A DNA stretch of 64,000 nucleotides, from NCBI RefSeq assembly GCF_010211765.1, contig NZ_PDWO01000010.1, positions 62,001 to 126,000 of the forward strand, in the 5' to 3' direction. Each line of letters opens with the position of its first letter. Within the stretch, counting starts at the first letter, position 1. The notes beneath the pieces were generated by a model. That model made no database searches, was not told the origin of the DNA, and saw nothing but the letters and a program-made list of their open reading frames with translations. The position numbers and the translations under genes were made by a program. Source of the DNA: Pseudoxanthomonas kaohsiungensis (GTDB lineage: Bacteria > Pseudomonadota > Gammaproteobacteria > Xanthomonadales > Xanthomonadaceae). Below are positions 48,551-56,429 of the stretch, one piece after another.

Positions 48551-49717
48551 AACGAGGCGCCGGAGTACGAGATCGCGCGGTTCCTGCGCCAGCTCAAGTG
48601 GCTGGCGGTGGTCGTGGCGGCGTTGTGGCTGGTGTGGCTGCTCGGCCCGATCCTGACCCCCTTCGTGCTCGGCGCCCTGCTGGGCTGGCTCGGCGACCCG
48701 CTGGTCGACCGCCTGCAGCGCCGTGGCCTGTCGCGCAACCTGGCCGTCGCCCTGGTGTTCGGCGCGATGGTGCTGGTGGTGGTGCTGGCGCTGCTGATCC
48801 TGGTGCCGCTGCTGGAGCGGCAGGTCGTGACCCTGATCGAAGCGGCGCCCGAGTACCGCGCCTGGATCCTGCAGACCGCGCTGCCGTGGCTGGAGCAGAA
48901 AACCGGGCTGGACCTGATCGGCTGGCTCGACAGCGAGCGCATCACCGAGTGGGTCAAGAGCCACTGGGCACAGGCCGGCGGGGTCGCCGCGGCCGTGTTC
49001 GGCTACGTCTCGCGCTCCGGCGTGGCGATGCTGGCCTGGGTCGCCAACATCGTGCTGCTGCCGATCCTGACCTTCTACTTCCTGCGCGACTGGGACATGC
49101 TGGTGGACCGCGTGGCCGCGCTGATCCCGCGCGACCACATCGGCACCGTGACCCGGCTGGCGCGCGAGTCCAACGACGTGCTCGGCGCGTTCCTGCGCGG
49201 CCAGTTCGTGGTGATGATCGCGCTGGGCGTGATCTACGCGGCCGGCCTGTCGCTGGTCGGGCTCAAGCTGGGCCTGCTGATCGGCTTGGTCGCCGGACTG
49301 ATCAGCTTCATCCCGTACCTGGGCGCGACCACCGGCGTGGTCCTGGCCGTCGTGGCCGCGCTGGTCCAGTCGCAGGGATTCGACCTGCAGCTGCTGGTCC
49401 TGGTCGGCGTGGTGTTCACCGTCGGCCAGATGCTCGAGAGCTACGTGCTGACCCCGCGCATTGTCGGCGACAAGATCGGCCTGCACCCGATGGCGGTGAT
49501 CTTCGCGATCATGGCCGGCGGCCAGCTGTTCGGCTTCCTCGGCATGCTGCTGGCGCTGCCGGTGGCGGCGGTGGCCAACGTGCTGCTGCGGTTCGCGAAG
49601 GAACGCTACCGCGAGAGCGAGCTGTACGCGGGCGAACACGTGCCGATCGTGCTCGACTCCTACGTCGATCCCGGGTCGGTCGCCGAGGCCCCACGGCGGG
49701 AACCGGAACAGTCGTGA
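48548..49717 (+). CDS. perM: AI-2E family transporter, PerM type permease
   Basis: A 389-residue inner-membrane protein with about eight transmembrane helices. Family landmarks are GPILTPFVLGALLGWLGDPLVDRLQRRG near the N-terminus, the periplasmic helical segment around LIEAAPEYRAWILQTALPWL, and the FIPYLGATTGVVLAV loop. DKIGLHPMAVIFAIMAGGQLFGFLGMLLALP is also conserved. Transport substrate is uncertain for this subfamily. No good ribosome binding site precedes 48548; the upstream duplication may matter. The stop overlaps the hda GTG by 4 bases. Confidence 0.88.
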   Translation: MNEAPEYEIARFLRQLKWLAVVVAALWLVWLLGPILTPFVLGALLGWLGDPLVDRLQRRGLSRNLAVALVFGAMVLVVVLALLILVPLLERQVVTLIEAAPEYRAWILQTALPWLEQKTGLDLIGWLDSERITEWVKSHWAQAGGVAAAVFGYVSRSGVAMLAWVANIVLLPILTFYFLRDWDMLVDRVAALIPRDHIGTVTRLARESNDVLGAFLRGQFVVMIALGVIYAAGLSLVGLKLGLLIGLVAGLISFIPYLGATTGVVLAVVAALVQSQGFDLQLLVLVGVVFTVGQMLESYVLTPRIVGDKIGLHPMAVIFAIMAGGQLFGFLGMLLALPVAAVANVLLRFAKERYRESELYAGEHVPIVLDSYVDPGSVAEAPRREPEQS

Positions 49718-50427
49718 GCGGGACCCCCGGGGCCACGCCCCAGCTGCCGCTGTCGTTGCGCTATCCACCCGACCAGCGGCTGGAGAGCTTCGTCGACGCC
49801 CCGCCCGGCGCGATCGCCCAGCTGCGCGCGCTGGCGCGCGAGTCGGGCGCGGACTGGCTCTACGTCGAAGGGGGCCCGGGCACCGGCAAGACCCACCTGG
49901 GCCTGGCGGTGTGCGCCGAAGCCGAGCAGGCCGGTCGTCGCGCCGCCTACCTGCCGCTGCGTGCCGCCGCCGGGCGCCTGGGCGATGCGCTCGAGGCGCT
50001 CGATCGCGCCGACGTGGTCGCGCTGGACGGCCTCGACGCCGTTGCCGGCGACCGCACCGACGAGGTGGCGCTGTTCGACTTCCACAACCGTGCGCGTGCC
50101 GGCGGGCGCGGCGTGGTCTACCTGGCGGCCGCGCCGCCGGCGGCGTTGCCGCTGGCTCTGCCCGACCTGCGCTCGCGGCTGGGGCAGTGCGCGCGCGTCG
50201 TACTCGGGCCGCTGGACGACGACGGCCGCCGCAGGGTCCTGCGCGACCGCGCGCTTCGGCGCGGCCTGGTACTGGAAGAGGCCGCGATCGACTGGCTGCT
50301 CACGCGCACCGGTCGCGACCTGGTCCAGCTGCTCGCCCTGCTCGATCGCATCGACCGCGAATCGCTGGCCGCGCAGCGCCGCGTCACCGTGCCGTTCCTG
50401 CGCCGGATGCTGTCCGGCGCCGCCTGA
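49714..50427 (+). CDS. hda: DnaA regulatory inactivator Hda
   Basis: A 237-residue AAA+ protein related to DnaA. QLPLSLRYPPDQRLESFV is the N-terminal clamp-binding type sequence (QLPLSL). The Walker A is GGPGTGKTHLGLAVC; VVALDGLDAVAG stands at Walker B; LRSRLGQCARVVLGPLDDDGRRRVLRDRA is the Hda sensor region. With the beta clamp it stimulates ATP hydrolysis by DnaA after initiation. It starts with GTG inside the perM stop. Confidence 0.92.
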   Translation: MSGTPGATPQLPLSLRYPPDQRLESFVDAPPGAIAQLRALARESGADWLYVEGGPGTGKTHLGLAVCAEAEQAGRRAAYLPLRAAAGRLGDALEALDRADVVALDGLDAVAGDRTDEVALFDFHNRARAGGRGVVYLAAAPPAALPLALPDLRSRLGQCARVVLGPLDDDGRRRVLRDRALRRGLVLEEAAIDWLLTRTGRDLVQLLALLDRIDRESLAAQRRVTVPFLRRMLSGAA

Positions 50428-50457
50428 GCCCGGCGGTGCGGGCATGCGGCGATGGCA

Positions 50458-50979
50458 TCACGGGCAGTGTTCGGGGCGCATGTCCCAGACCACCGGCTCC
50501 CAGTAGGCGTTGTCGCGGATGCTGTCGGCGTCGAGCCGGTCGCGCAGCAGCTTCGCCCCGATCGCGTAGCTGACACCGGGTTGCACGTCGAGCTCGACCT
50601 TCTTGTACGCGCGCTGCTGCTCGAGCCGCTTCATCTTCGAGATCTGCGCATTCGCCGCGGCCGGCACCCGCTTGGGGTCGATCCGGTCGGCAATGGTCAG
50701 CACGTGCGCGCCCGGTTCGACCGGATACCGGTTCCTGCGGCCCGACGGGGTGCTGTCGCCATCGATCTGGGTGATGGTCGCGTCGAAGATGTCGCGGCTT
50801 TCGGGGATCTCGCCCTGGCTCACGGTCAGGTAGGCACAGGTGCTGGACGGATCGGCAGCGGGCGCCGGCGGGGCGGCCGCGGGACTGGCCGGCGGCGCGC
50901 TGGCTGTCGTGGCGGCCTGCGGGCCGGCGAAGGCGGCGGAAGCGAGAAGGACGGTCGACAACATGGTCATGCGCAACAT
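50458..50979 (-). CDS. Exported YWEPVVW-family protein, member 1 (unknown function)
   Basis: A 173-residue protein I do not recognise. The start at 50979 (MLRMTMLSTVLLASAAFAG) gives a signal peptide and follows GGAG; longer starts would precede it with an unlikely proline-rich stretch. The mature part has an Ala/Pro linker, a first cysteine (STCAYL), a segment IFDATITQIDG, a basic helix (AQISKMKRLEQQRAYK), then PGVSYAIGAKLLRDRL and the ending SIRDNAYWEPVVW with a final cysteine. Two conserved cysteines suggest a disulfide. It is 76 percent or so alike with member 2 over the C-terminal 60 residues by eye. Confidence 0.7.
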   Translation of the reverse strand: MLRMTMLSTVLLASAAFAGPQAATTASAPPASPAAAPPAPAADPSSTCAYLTVSQGEIPESRDIFDATITQIDGDSTPSGRRNRYPVEPGAHVLTIADRIDPKRVPAAANAQISKMKRLEQQRAYKKVELDVQPGVSYAIGAKLLRDRLDADSIRDNAYWEPVVWDMRPEHCP

Positions 50980-51141
50980 GGTGGTTTCTCCGGACGGAGG
51001 GTCCGGCGGCGTGGGCGCGGCGTCGCCCATCCGCGCCGGACGGCGCAATTTCGCCGGAAACCCGGCCCCGGGAAATAGGCCTTGGGGCCAATGCGGCGGC
51101 GCTGCACGTCCCGTCCGCGGGGATTGCGTGCCGCCTGCCGC

Positions 51142-51621
51142 TCAGGGGCAGGGCTCGGCGCGCTCCTCCCAGACCACCGGTTCCCAGTAGGCGTTGTCAC
51201 GGATGCTCTGCGCATCGAGGCGGTCGCGCAGCAGCCGCGCGCCGATGGCATAGCTCACGCCGGGCTCCACCTTGACCGTGAACGGCTTGTACGCACGCTG
51301 CAGCTCGAGCCGCTTCATCTTCGCGATCTGCGAGACCGCCGCGCCCGGCAGCCGGTGCGGGTCGATGTGGTCGGTGACGGTCAGCACGCGCTCTCCTGGC
51401 TGCACCGAATGGCGGCTGCGCGCATCCAGGGGCGTGCTGCGTCCGTCGATGCGGGTGATCTCGACCGGGAAGATGTCCTGGCTCTTGGGGATGGTGGCGC
51501 GCTGGTCGGTGACATAACCGCATGTACTGCCCGCGGCACCGACTACCGGCGCAGGTGGGTTGCCGCTGGCATGGGCATGGCCCGCCAGCAGGATCGAGGT
51601 GGCCAGGATGTGACGCAACAT
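51142..51621 (-). CDS. Exported YWEPVVW-family protein, member 2 (unknown function)
   Basis: A 159-residue paralogue of member 1. Signal peptide MLRHILATSILLAGHAHASG, first cysteine in STCGYV, IFPVEITRIDG, helix AQIAKMKRLELQRAYK-like, then PGVSYAIGARLLRDRL and SIRDNAYWEPVVW with terminal Cys-Pro. A 162-base gap separates it from member 1 and a 242-base gap from the PDZ gene, so members 1 and 2 may have own promoters in addition to operon readthrough. Confidence 0.7.
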   Translation of the reverse strand: MLRHILATSILLAGHAHASGNPPAPVVGAAGSTCGYVTDQRATIPKSQDIFPVEITRIDGRSTPLDARSRHSVQPGERVLTVTDHIDPHRLPGAAVSQIAKMKRLELQRAYKPFTVKVEPGVSYAIGARLLRDRLDAQSIRDNAYWEPVVWEERAEPCP

Positions 51622-51863
51622 GGTGTGTTCCTCCGTTGGGTGCGCGACCGTGCGTGGGGCGCGCGGGGGCGGCAAGCCGCATCGTTGGGCCGTGCTGCAC
51701 TTCCGGAAAGGGTCGCCAGCATGGTCAAGCGTTTCCTGTGATTTCCGGTTTGGCGGGGAGTCGCCTGGCAACGGGATGGTCATGCGAGCGGTGATCGGAG
51801 CGTTGTCGGCCTTAAACCAGCGTGAAGCGCGCCCTGGCGGCTGGCCCCCGTGCGGCGCCGGTG

Positions 51864-52640
51864 TCAGGGACATGCTTCCTTCAGCGATTGCCAGACGAAC
51901 GGAACCCAGCCTGCACCGGCGACGGGCTTCGCACCGACGTAGTAGATCGTGTCCGGTTCGACGTCCAGCACGAAGGCTTTGGACTGGTAGCTGGACAACG
52001 GACGCGTCGCCGGCTGCGGGACGCGCTCGCGGGTGATGATCGCGCGGGTGCCGGCCGGCACGGCATGGCGTTGTCCGCCGGGCAGCGGCACGCTGCGGCC
52101 CTCGATCTGGGTGATGTCCAGCGCGCGTACGTCGCTGCTCGCCGGCAGGCCCTCGATCGTGCCGACGACCTTGCCGCAGCGGGTACCGGCCGGCGCGCGG
52201 CGCGGGTCCGCCGTGCCGGTGATCCGTATCGGCTGGCCGCCGCGCACCAGTTCCACGTCCAGGCCGCCATTGCCGGCAGCGAGTGCACGGCTCAACGCCT
52301 CGGCCGGCCGCGCCACGCCGGCCAGTGCCTGCCCGTTGATCGATTGCAGGCGGTCTCCCGCGCGCAATCCCGCGCGTTCGGCGGCCGCGCCCGGGGTAAC
52401 CGCCAGCACCCGCAGGCCGGCGGGATCGGACCGGCGTACGTCGATCACCGCGCCGAGGTCGAACGCGGCGGCAGTCGCCTGGCGCGCCGTCTGCGCCATC
52501 GCCTGGCCGGCGATCGTGCCGCACCCGCACAGCAGGGCCAGCAGGCAGGCCCTCGGCAGGCCTGCGCGCCATCGCATCCGGTCTTCGCCGCCCTTGCGGC
52601 GGGGAAGCGGGCACGGCCGCAAAAAGGGTTGGTGGGTCAT
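51864..52640 (-). CDS. Exported PDZ-domain protein with related C-terminal domain
   Basis: A 258-residue protein. A hydrophobic export signal (ACLLALLCGCGTIAGQAMA, about 31-49; an LLCGC sequence could be a lipobox) is followed by a PDZ domain (about 65-145: GLRVLAVTPGAAAERAGLRAGDRLQSINGQAL). The rest shares the layout of the YWEPVVW family: cysteine in GTRCGKV, ALDITQIEGRSVPL, then VEPDTIYYVGAK, GWVPFVW and a final Cys-Pro. It is therefore a PDZ fusion to a diverged copy of the same domain. No protease domain is present. The start at 52640 follows GGGAAA. Confidence 0.72.
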   Translation of the reverse strand: MTHQPFLRPCPLPRRKGGEDRMRWRAGLPRACLLALLCGCGTIAGQAMAQTARQATAAAFDLGAVIDVRRSDPAGLRVLAVTPGAAAERAGLRAGDRLQSINGQALAGVARPAEALSRALAAGNGGLDVELVRGGQPIRITGTADPRRAPAGTRCGKVVGTIEGLPASSDVRALDITQIEGRSVPLPGGQRHAVPAGTRAIITRERVPQPATRPLSSYQSKAFVLDVEPDTIYYVGAKPVAGAGWVPFVWQSLKEACP

Positions 52641-52651
52641 CGCGTTTCCCC

Positions 52652-53176
52652 TCAGCGGCATTCGCGCGGCACTTCTTCCCAGACCACCGGCTCCCAGTAC
52701 GCGTTGTCGCGGATGGAGCCGGTGTCCAGGTGGTCGCGGCGCAGGCGGACGCCTACGCGTTGCAGCGTGTCGGCGCGCACATCCACCAGCAGGGGCTTGA
52801 AGTAGCCGGTGAAATCCTTGCGCCGCCGCATCTTGTCGATCTGGGCCTGTTGCGCGGTGCCCAGGTGGGCGCGCGGGATCGCCTCGGCCACGACCAGCAG
52901 GTGCTTGCCCGGCTGCAGGCGGTAGCCCTCTCGTACCAGGCGCGGCCGTTCGCCGTTGATCTGCATGATGTGGCCGGGATAGATGTCCATGCTCTCGGGC
53001 GTGGCGGCCGTGCCGGCGCCGACGATGCCGCAGGCCTCGTCGGCGCCGGGCGTGTCCGGATCGAGCGCGGGCGCCAGCGCCGGCACGATGCCTGCCTGCG
53101 CGTGGACAGGCCCGGCCACTGCCAGCGCGAAGGCCAGGGTGATCCGCAGAAGCCGCCGGCACGGGTCCTGGCGCAT
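52652..53176 (-). CDS. Exported YWEPVVW-family protein, member 3 (unknown function)
   Basis: A 174-residue paralogue. Signal peptide LLRITLAFALAVAGPVHA, first cysteine in EACGIV, IYPGHIMQINGERPRL, basic helix QIDKMRRRKDF, and the ending SIRDNAYWEPVVWEE with terminal Cys-Arg. It is the first of the four exported genes after the anti-sigma-like gene (13 bases) and is followed after 11 bases by the PDZ gene, so sigma factor, anti-sigma and these two are almost certainly one operon. Confidence 0.72.
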   Translation of the reverse strand: MRQDPCRRLLRITLAFALAVAGPVHAQAGIVPALAPALDPDTPGADEACGIVGAGTAATPESMDIYPGHIMQINGERPRLVREGYRLQPGKHLLVVAEAIPRAHLGTAQQAQIDKMRRRKDFTGYFKPLLVDVRADTLQRVGVRLRRDHLDTGSIRDNAYWEPVVWEEVPRECR

Positions 53177-53189
53177 GGTGATCTCCGTG

Positions 53190-53585
53190 TCAGATTTCGT
53201 TGACGTTCGAGGCGCCGTCGCGCGGCGCGTGGTGCTGCACGAGCAGGGCACGGCGCGCCTCCCACAGGGGGGCTACTTCGTCGTCGCTGGCACCACGCTC
53301 GTAGGCCGTCTGCAGCGCCTGGTCGAGCGCGCGCACCCGCTCGTCGGTGCCATGCCCGGCAAGGACAGGCGGCTGCGCGGCCGGATCTGGCGACCGCGTG
53401 GGCCGGTCCGGCCAGGCGGACACCAGCAGCAATGCCGCCAGCGCGGTCGAAGCCAGGCCGGTGCCGATGCGTCGCCGGCGCAACTGCCGGCGACGCTGCT
53501 CGCGGACCCGTGGCCACAGCGAATCCGGGACGGGCGCTTCGGGCATGCTTTCCAGCAGGCGCTGGAGTTGCTCAGGATCGTTCAT
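53190..53585 (-). CDS. Anti-sigma-factor-like membrane protein
   Basis: A 131-residue protein. A short N-terminal cytoplasmic part (NDPEQLQRLLESMPEAPVPDSLWPRVREQRRRQLRRRR) leads to one transmembrane helix (GTGLASTALAALLLVSAWP) and a periplasmic helical region (ERVRALDQALQTAYERGASDDEVAPLWEARRALL). It overlaps the sigma gene by 14 bases. This size, topology and position are typical of anti-sigma factors. No zinc-binding HxxxCxxC motif is present, so it would be a non-ZAS type. Function inferred from position. Confidence 0.65.
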   Translation of the reverse strand: MNDPEQLQRLLESMPEAPVPDSLWPRVREQRRRQLRRRRIGTGLASTALAALLLVSAWPDRPTRSPDPAAQPPVLAGHGTDERVRALDQALQTAYERGASDDEVAPLWEARRALLVQHHAPRDGASNVNEI

Positions 53586-54120
53586 TGCCTGTTCCCGGTT
53601 CCAGGTGGCCGCGCAGCCGCGACAACGAGCGCGAGAGGATCGATTTGGACCAGCTGGGACTGCGTCCGAAGCGGTGCGCCAGCTCCTCGTGCGACCAGCC
53701 TTCCATCTCGTGCAGCCAGACCAAGGTACGGGCGACGGGTGGCAACCGTCGCAACAGCCCATCGGCTTCGGCCACCGTCGCCGGCGACGGCCCGTCGTCC
53801 AGGGCGTGCAACAACGCATCGTCGTCGGCGTGGTGGCGGCCGCGGCGCAGGCGGTCGATGGCCAGGTTGGCGGCCACGCGCTTGAGCCACGGACGCAGGG
53901 GAGTGTCTTCGCGCAGGCCCGACAGGAAGCCGAACATGCGCAGGAAGGTGTCCTGGACGATGTCTTCCGCTGCGGCCGCGTCGCCTGTCAGGCGGAAGGC
54001 CAGGGCATGGATGGCGCGCGCATGGCCGTGGTACAGCGCTTCGAACGCGGTTTCGTCGCCGCGACGGGCGCGGCGCAGCAACGCCGGTTCGGTGGTTTCG
54101 CCCTTCGCAGCTTCGTCCAT
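53572..54120 (-). CDS. ECF-type RNA polymerase sigma factor
   Basis: A 182-residue sigma-70 family protein with region 2 (LYHGHARAIHALAFRLTGDAAAAEDIVQDTFLRMF, then PWLKRVAANLAIDRLRRGR) and region 4 (LPPVARTLVWLHEMEGWSHEELAHRFGRSPSWSKSILSRSLSRLR). Regions 1 and 3 are missing, as in the extracytoplasmic function class. The ATG at 54120 gives the usual N-terminus although no strong ribosome binding site is seen. Expected to drive its own operon including the exported YWEPVVW proteins, controlled by the overlapping anti-sigma-like protein. Confidence 0.88.
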   Translation of the reverse strand: MDEAAKGETTEPALLRRARRGDETAFEALYHGHARAIHALAFRLTGDAAAAEDIVQDTFLRMFGFLSGLREDTPLRPWLKRVAANLAIDRLRRGRHHADDDALLHALDDGPSPATVAEADGLLRRLPPVARTLVWLHEMEGWSHEELAHRFGRSPSWSKSILSRSLSRLRGHLEPGTGNERS

Positions 54121-54158
54121 TGACAGGTGGTACGCGCGGGAACGCGGTTCCGTCGCAC

Positions 54159-54860
54159 TCAAGCCGACGGCGCGCGCAGTTGGCGGTCCAGGGCGAGCAG
54201 GCGTTCGGGCGTGCCGACGTCGGTCCACTGGCCCGCATGGTGCTCGCCGGTCACCGCGCCCCGGGCCATGGCCCGGCGCAGCAGCGGCGCGAGGCGGAAG
54301 CGCGGCGGCGTGCCGGGTTCGCCCTCCACGGTGTCGCGCCAATCCTTGAGCACGCCGGCACGGTAGACGCCGATGCCCGAGTAGGTAAGGCGCGGCGCTC
54401 CGGCGGCGGTGACGCCACCGGCCGGATCGAGGCCGAAATCGCCCTCCGGGTGGTGCACGGGGTTGTCCACCAGCACCAGGTGCGCGTCGCCCCGCGGCTC
54501 GCGCGGCAGCGCGGCGAAGTCGCAGTCGGTCCAGATGTCGCCGTTGACGGCGAGGAACGGCGCGTCGCCCAGCAGCGGCAGCGCGTGCAGCATGCCGCCG
54601 CCGGTTTCCAGGGGCACCGGGCCTTCGTAGCTGTAGTGCAGGCGCAGTCCCCAGCGCGCCCCGTCGCCGAGCACCTCGGGGAAGCGCTGCGCCAGCCAGG
54701 AGGTGTTGACGACGACCTCGGTCACGCCCATCGCCGCGAGTTTCTCCAGGTGCCAGGCGATCAGCGGCTTGCCGCCGGCTTCCAGCAACGGCTTGGGCGT
54801 GTGGTCGGTGAGCGGGCGCATGCGCTCGCCCAGGCCGGCGGCGAAGACCAGGGCACGCAT
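54159..54860 (-). CDS. murU: N-acetylmuramate alpha-1-phosphate uridylyltransferase
   Basis: A 233-residue nucleotidyltransferase. Signature MRALVFAAGLGERMRPLTDHTPKPLLEAGGKPL, then ETGGGMLHALPLLGDAPFLAVNGDIWTD with the metal-binding aspartate, and a short C-terminus. Coupling to an aminoglycoside-phosphotransferase-like kinase (AmgK) one base upstream identifies the pair as the MurNAc recycling branch that bypasses de novo UDP-MurNAc synthesis and gives intrinsic fosfomycin tolerance in Pseudomonas. Confidence 0.9.
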   Translation of the reverse strand: MRALVFAAGLGERMRPLTDHTPKPLLEAGGKPLIAWHLEKLAAMGVTEVVVNTSWLAQRFPEVLGDGARWGLRLHYSYEGPVPLETGGGMLHALPLLGDAPFLAVNGDIWTDCDFAALPREPRGDAHLVLVDNPVHHPEGDFGLDPAGGVTAAGAPRLTYSGIGVYRAGVLKDWRDTVEGEPGTPPRFRLAPLLRRAMARGAVTGEHHAGQWTDVGTPERLLALDRQLRAPSA

Positions 54861-54861
54861 G

Positions 54862-55866
54862 TCAGCCTCCGCGCGGACGGGTGATGTCGATGTCGCCGAT
54901 CACGCGCTCGAGCAGCCCGATCATCGGCCGGACTTCGTCGTGGCGGCTGCCGACCTCGCGCACGTAGCGCCACACCAGCGGCAGGTCGGCCAGGTAGCCG
55001 GGCTTGCCGTCGCGATGGGCGAGCCGGCAGAAGATGCCCAGTACCTTGATGTGCCGCTGCAGGCCGACCAGGTCGAACCAGCGTGCGAATTCGTCGCTTC
55101 CGGCGTCGGTCAGGCCCAGCGTCAGCGCGCGCTGGCGGTAGCCCTCGCGCCATCCCGCCACCCGCTCTTCGGGCCAGGCGATGTAGCAGTCGCGCAGCAG
55201 CGAGGCCAGGTCGTAGGCGAGCGGGCCACGCATCGCGCCCTGGAAGTCGATCACCCCGGGCATGTTGCCGGCCACCACCAGCAGGTTGCGCGAATGGAAG
55301 TCGCGGTGCATGAAGCGCTGCGGCTGCGCATGGGCGGCGTTGAGGATGGCGCGGAACGCCGACTCGATCGGATCCCAGTCCTCGCATTCGGGCAGGAAAC
55401 CCAGGTGGCGGCGCAGGAACCATTCGGGCATCAGCTCCAGTTCCATGACCATCCACGGCTCGTCGAACGCGGGCAGGCCCTCGGGCGATACGCGGGACTG
55501 CATCGACAGGATCGCGTCGATCGCCGGCGCGTACAGCGCGTCGGCGCTGCCGGCGTCCAGCTCGGGCAGGTACAGGCGATCGCCCAGGTCTTCCATCAGC
55601 ACGAAGCCCTGCTCGACATCGCTCGCCCGCACCGCCGGGGTGTGCAGGCCGGCCTGCGCCAGGCGCGCGCCGATGTCCAGCCACGGGCCGATGTCCTCGC
55701 GGCCGGGCGGGGCATCCATGACGATCCAGCTCGCGCCGCCGCTGGACGTGCGCCAGTAACTGCGGAAGCTGGCGTCCGCCGAGGCCACCTCCATCTCCAG
55801 CGTGGGATCGGACAGGGCCTGGCGGGTCCAGGCCAGGCGCTGGTCGGCGCGGTCGGTGGAGGACAT
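54862..55866 (-). CDS. amgK: N-acetylmuramate/N-acetylglucosamine kinase
   Basis: A 334-residue kinase of the APH/choline-kinase fold. Nucleotide site residues in SFRSYWRT and WIVMDAPPG, the catalytic loop HRDFHSRNLLVVAG with Asp, and the metal motif VIDFQGAMRGPLAYDLASLLRD. It phosphorylates the anomeric position of MurNAc and GlcNAc for MurU. The start at 55866 is chosen by family length; an in-frame ATG 15 codons upstream is possible. Confidence 0.88.
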   Translation of the reverse strand: MSSTDRADQRLAWTRQALSDPTLEMEVASADASFRSYWRTSSGGASWIVMDAPPGREDIGPWLDIGARLAQAGLHTPAVRASDVEQGFVLMEDLGDRLYLPELDAGSADALYAPAIDAILSMQSRVSPEGLPAFDEPWMVMELELMPEWFLRRHLGFLPECEDWDPIESAFRAILNAAHAQPQRFMHRDFHSRNLLVVAGNMPGVIDFQGAMRGPLAYDLASLLRDCYIAWPEERVAGWREGYRQRALTLGLTDAGSDEFARWFDLVGLQRHIKVLGIFCRLAHRDGKPGYLADLPLVWRYVREVGSRHDEVRPMIGLLERVIGDIDITRPRGG

Positions 55867-55960
55867 GGGTGCATCGGTCGGGAACAGGTGCACAGGGTAA
55901 TCGCGGCGCATGGCGGCAGGCGAGTGCGTCAACCGGCGAAGCGGACCGTTCCGTGCGCGG

Positions 55961-55988
55961 GAAAGGAAAGACCCCGCCAGGCGGGGTC
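55961..55988 (-). terminator. Intrinsic terminator after GlsB-family gene
   Basis: On the minus strand an 8-bp stem (GACCCCGC/GCGGGGTC) with a 3-base loop runs into TTTCCTTTC. It lies about 28 bases downstream of the GlsB-family stop codon and insulates amgK from upstream transcription. Confidence 0.8.
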
Positions 55989-56015
55989 CTTCCAGCTCGG
56001 CCGGACCCGAGGAGG

Positions 56016-56285
56016 TCAGCCCTTCTTCTTGCGCAGCATGCCGTACAGGATGAGCAGCACGATCGCACCGACCACCGAGGCGATGAAGCCGGCCGGCTCG
56101 CCCGGGGCGTACCAGCCCAGTGCGCCGCCGACGTACCAGGCCAGCAGGGCGCCCGCGATGCCCAGCACGATGGTCCACAACAGGCTCAGCTTGTCGTTGC
56201 CCGGCTTGAGCGCGCGCGCCAGCAGGCCGGCGACGAGGCCGATGAAGATCGTCCAGATGATGCCGCCACCAAAGATCTGTTCCAT
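56016..56285 (-). CDS. GlsB/YeaQ/YmgE-family stress-associated membrane protein
   Basis: An 89-residue protein with three hydrophobic helices (IIWTIFIGLVAGLLARAL, LLWTIVLGIAGALLAWYVG, FIASVVGAIVLLILYGML) and a basic end (RKKKG). The glycine pattern GLVAGLLARALKPG matches the transglycosylase-associated (GlsB/YeaQ) family, often induced under stress. Function is not defined. Monocistronic, with its own terminator. Confidence 0.88.
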   Translation of the reverse strand: MEQIFGGGIIWTIFIGLVAGLLARALKPGNDKLSLLWTIVLGIAGALLAWYVGGALGWYAPGEPAGFIASVVGAIVLLILYGMLRKKKG

Positions 56286-56370
56286 GCGGGAAGCTCCGGT
56301 TGGTTGCGCGGGGGCGCGCCCAGCTTATCCCTGCGCGGCCGACGCTGCACTTCGGCGCTTCCGGGCCGCG

Positions 56371-56398
56371 GAAAGGAAAACGCCGGGTCGCCCCGGCG
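56371..56398 (-). terminator. Intrinsic terminator after M20 peptidase
   Basis: On the minus strand a 7-bp stem (CGCCGGG with CCCGGCG, 4-base loop) is followed by TTTTCCTTTC. It starts about 31 bases after the peptidase stop codon. Confidence 0.8.
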
Positions 56399-56429
56399 CT
56401 TTCTGGACTGCTTCCCGGCGCCGGCGAGC

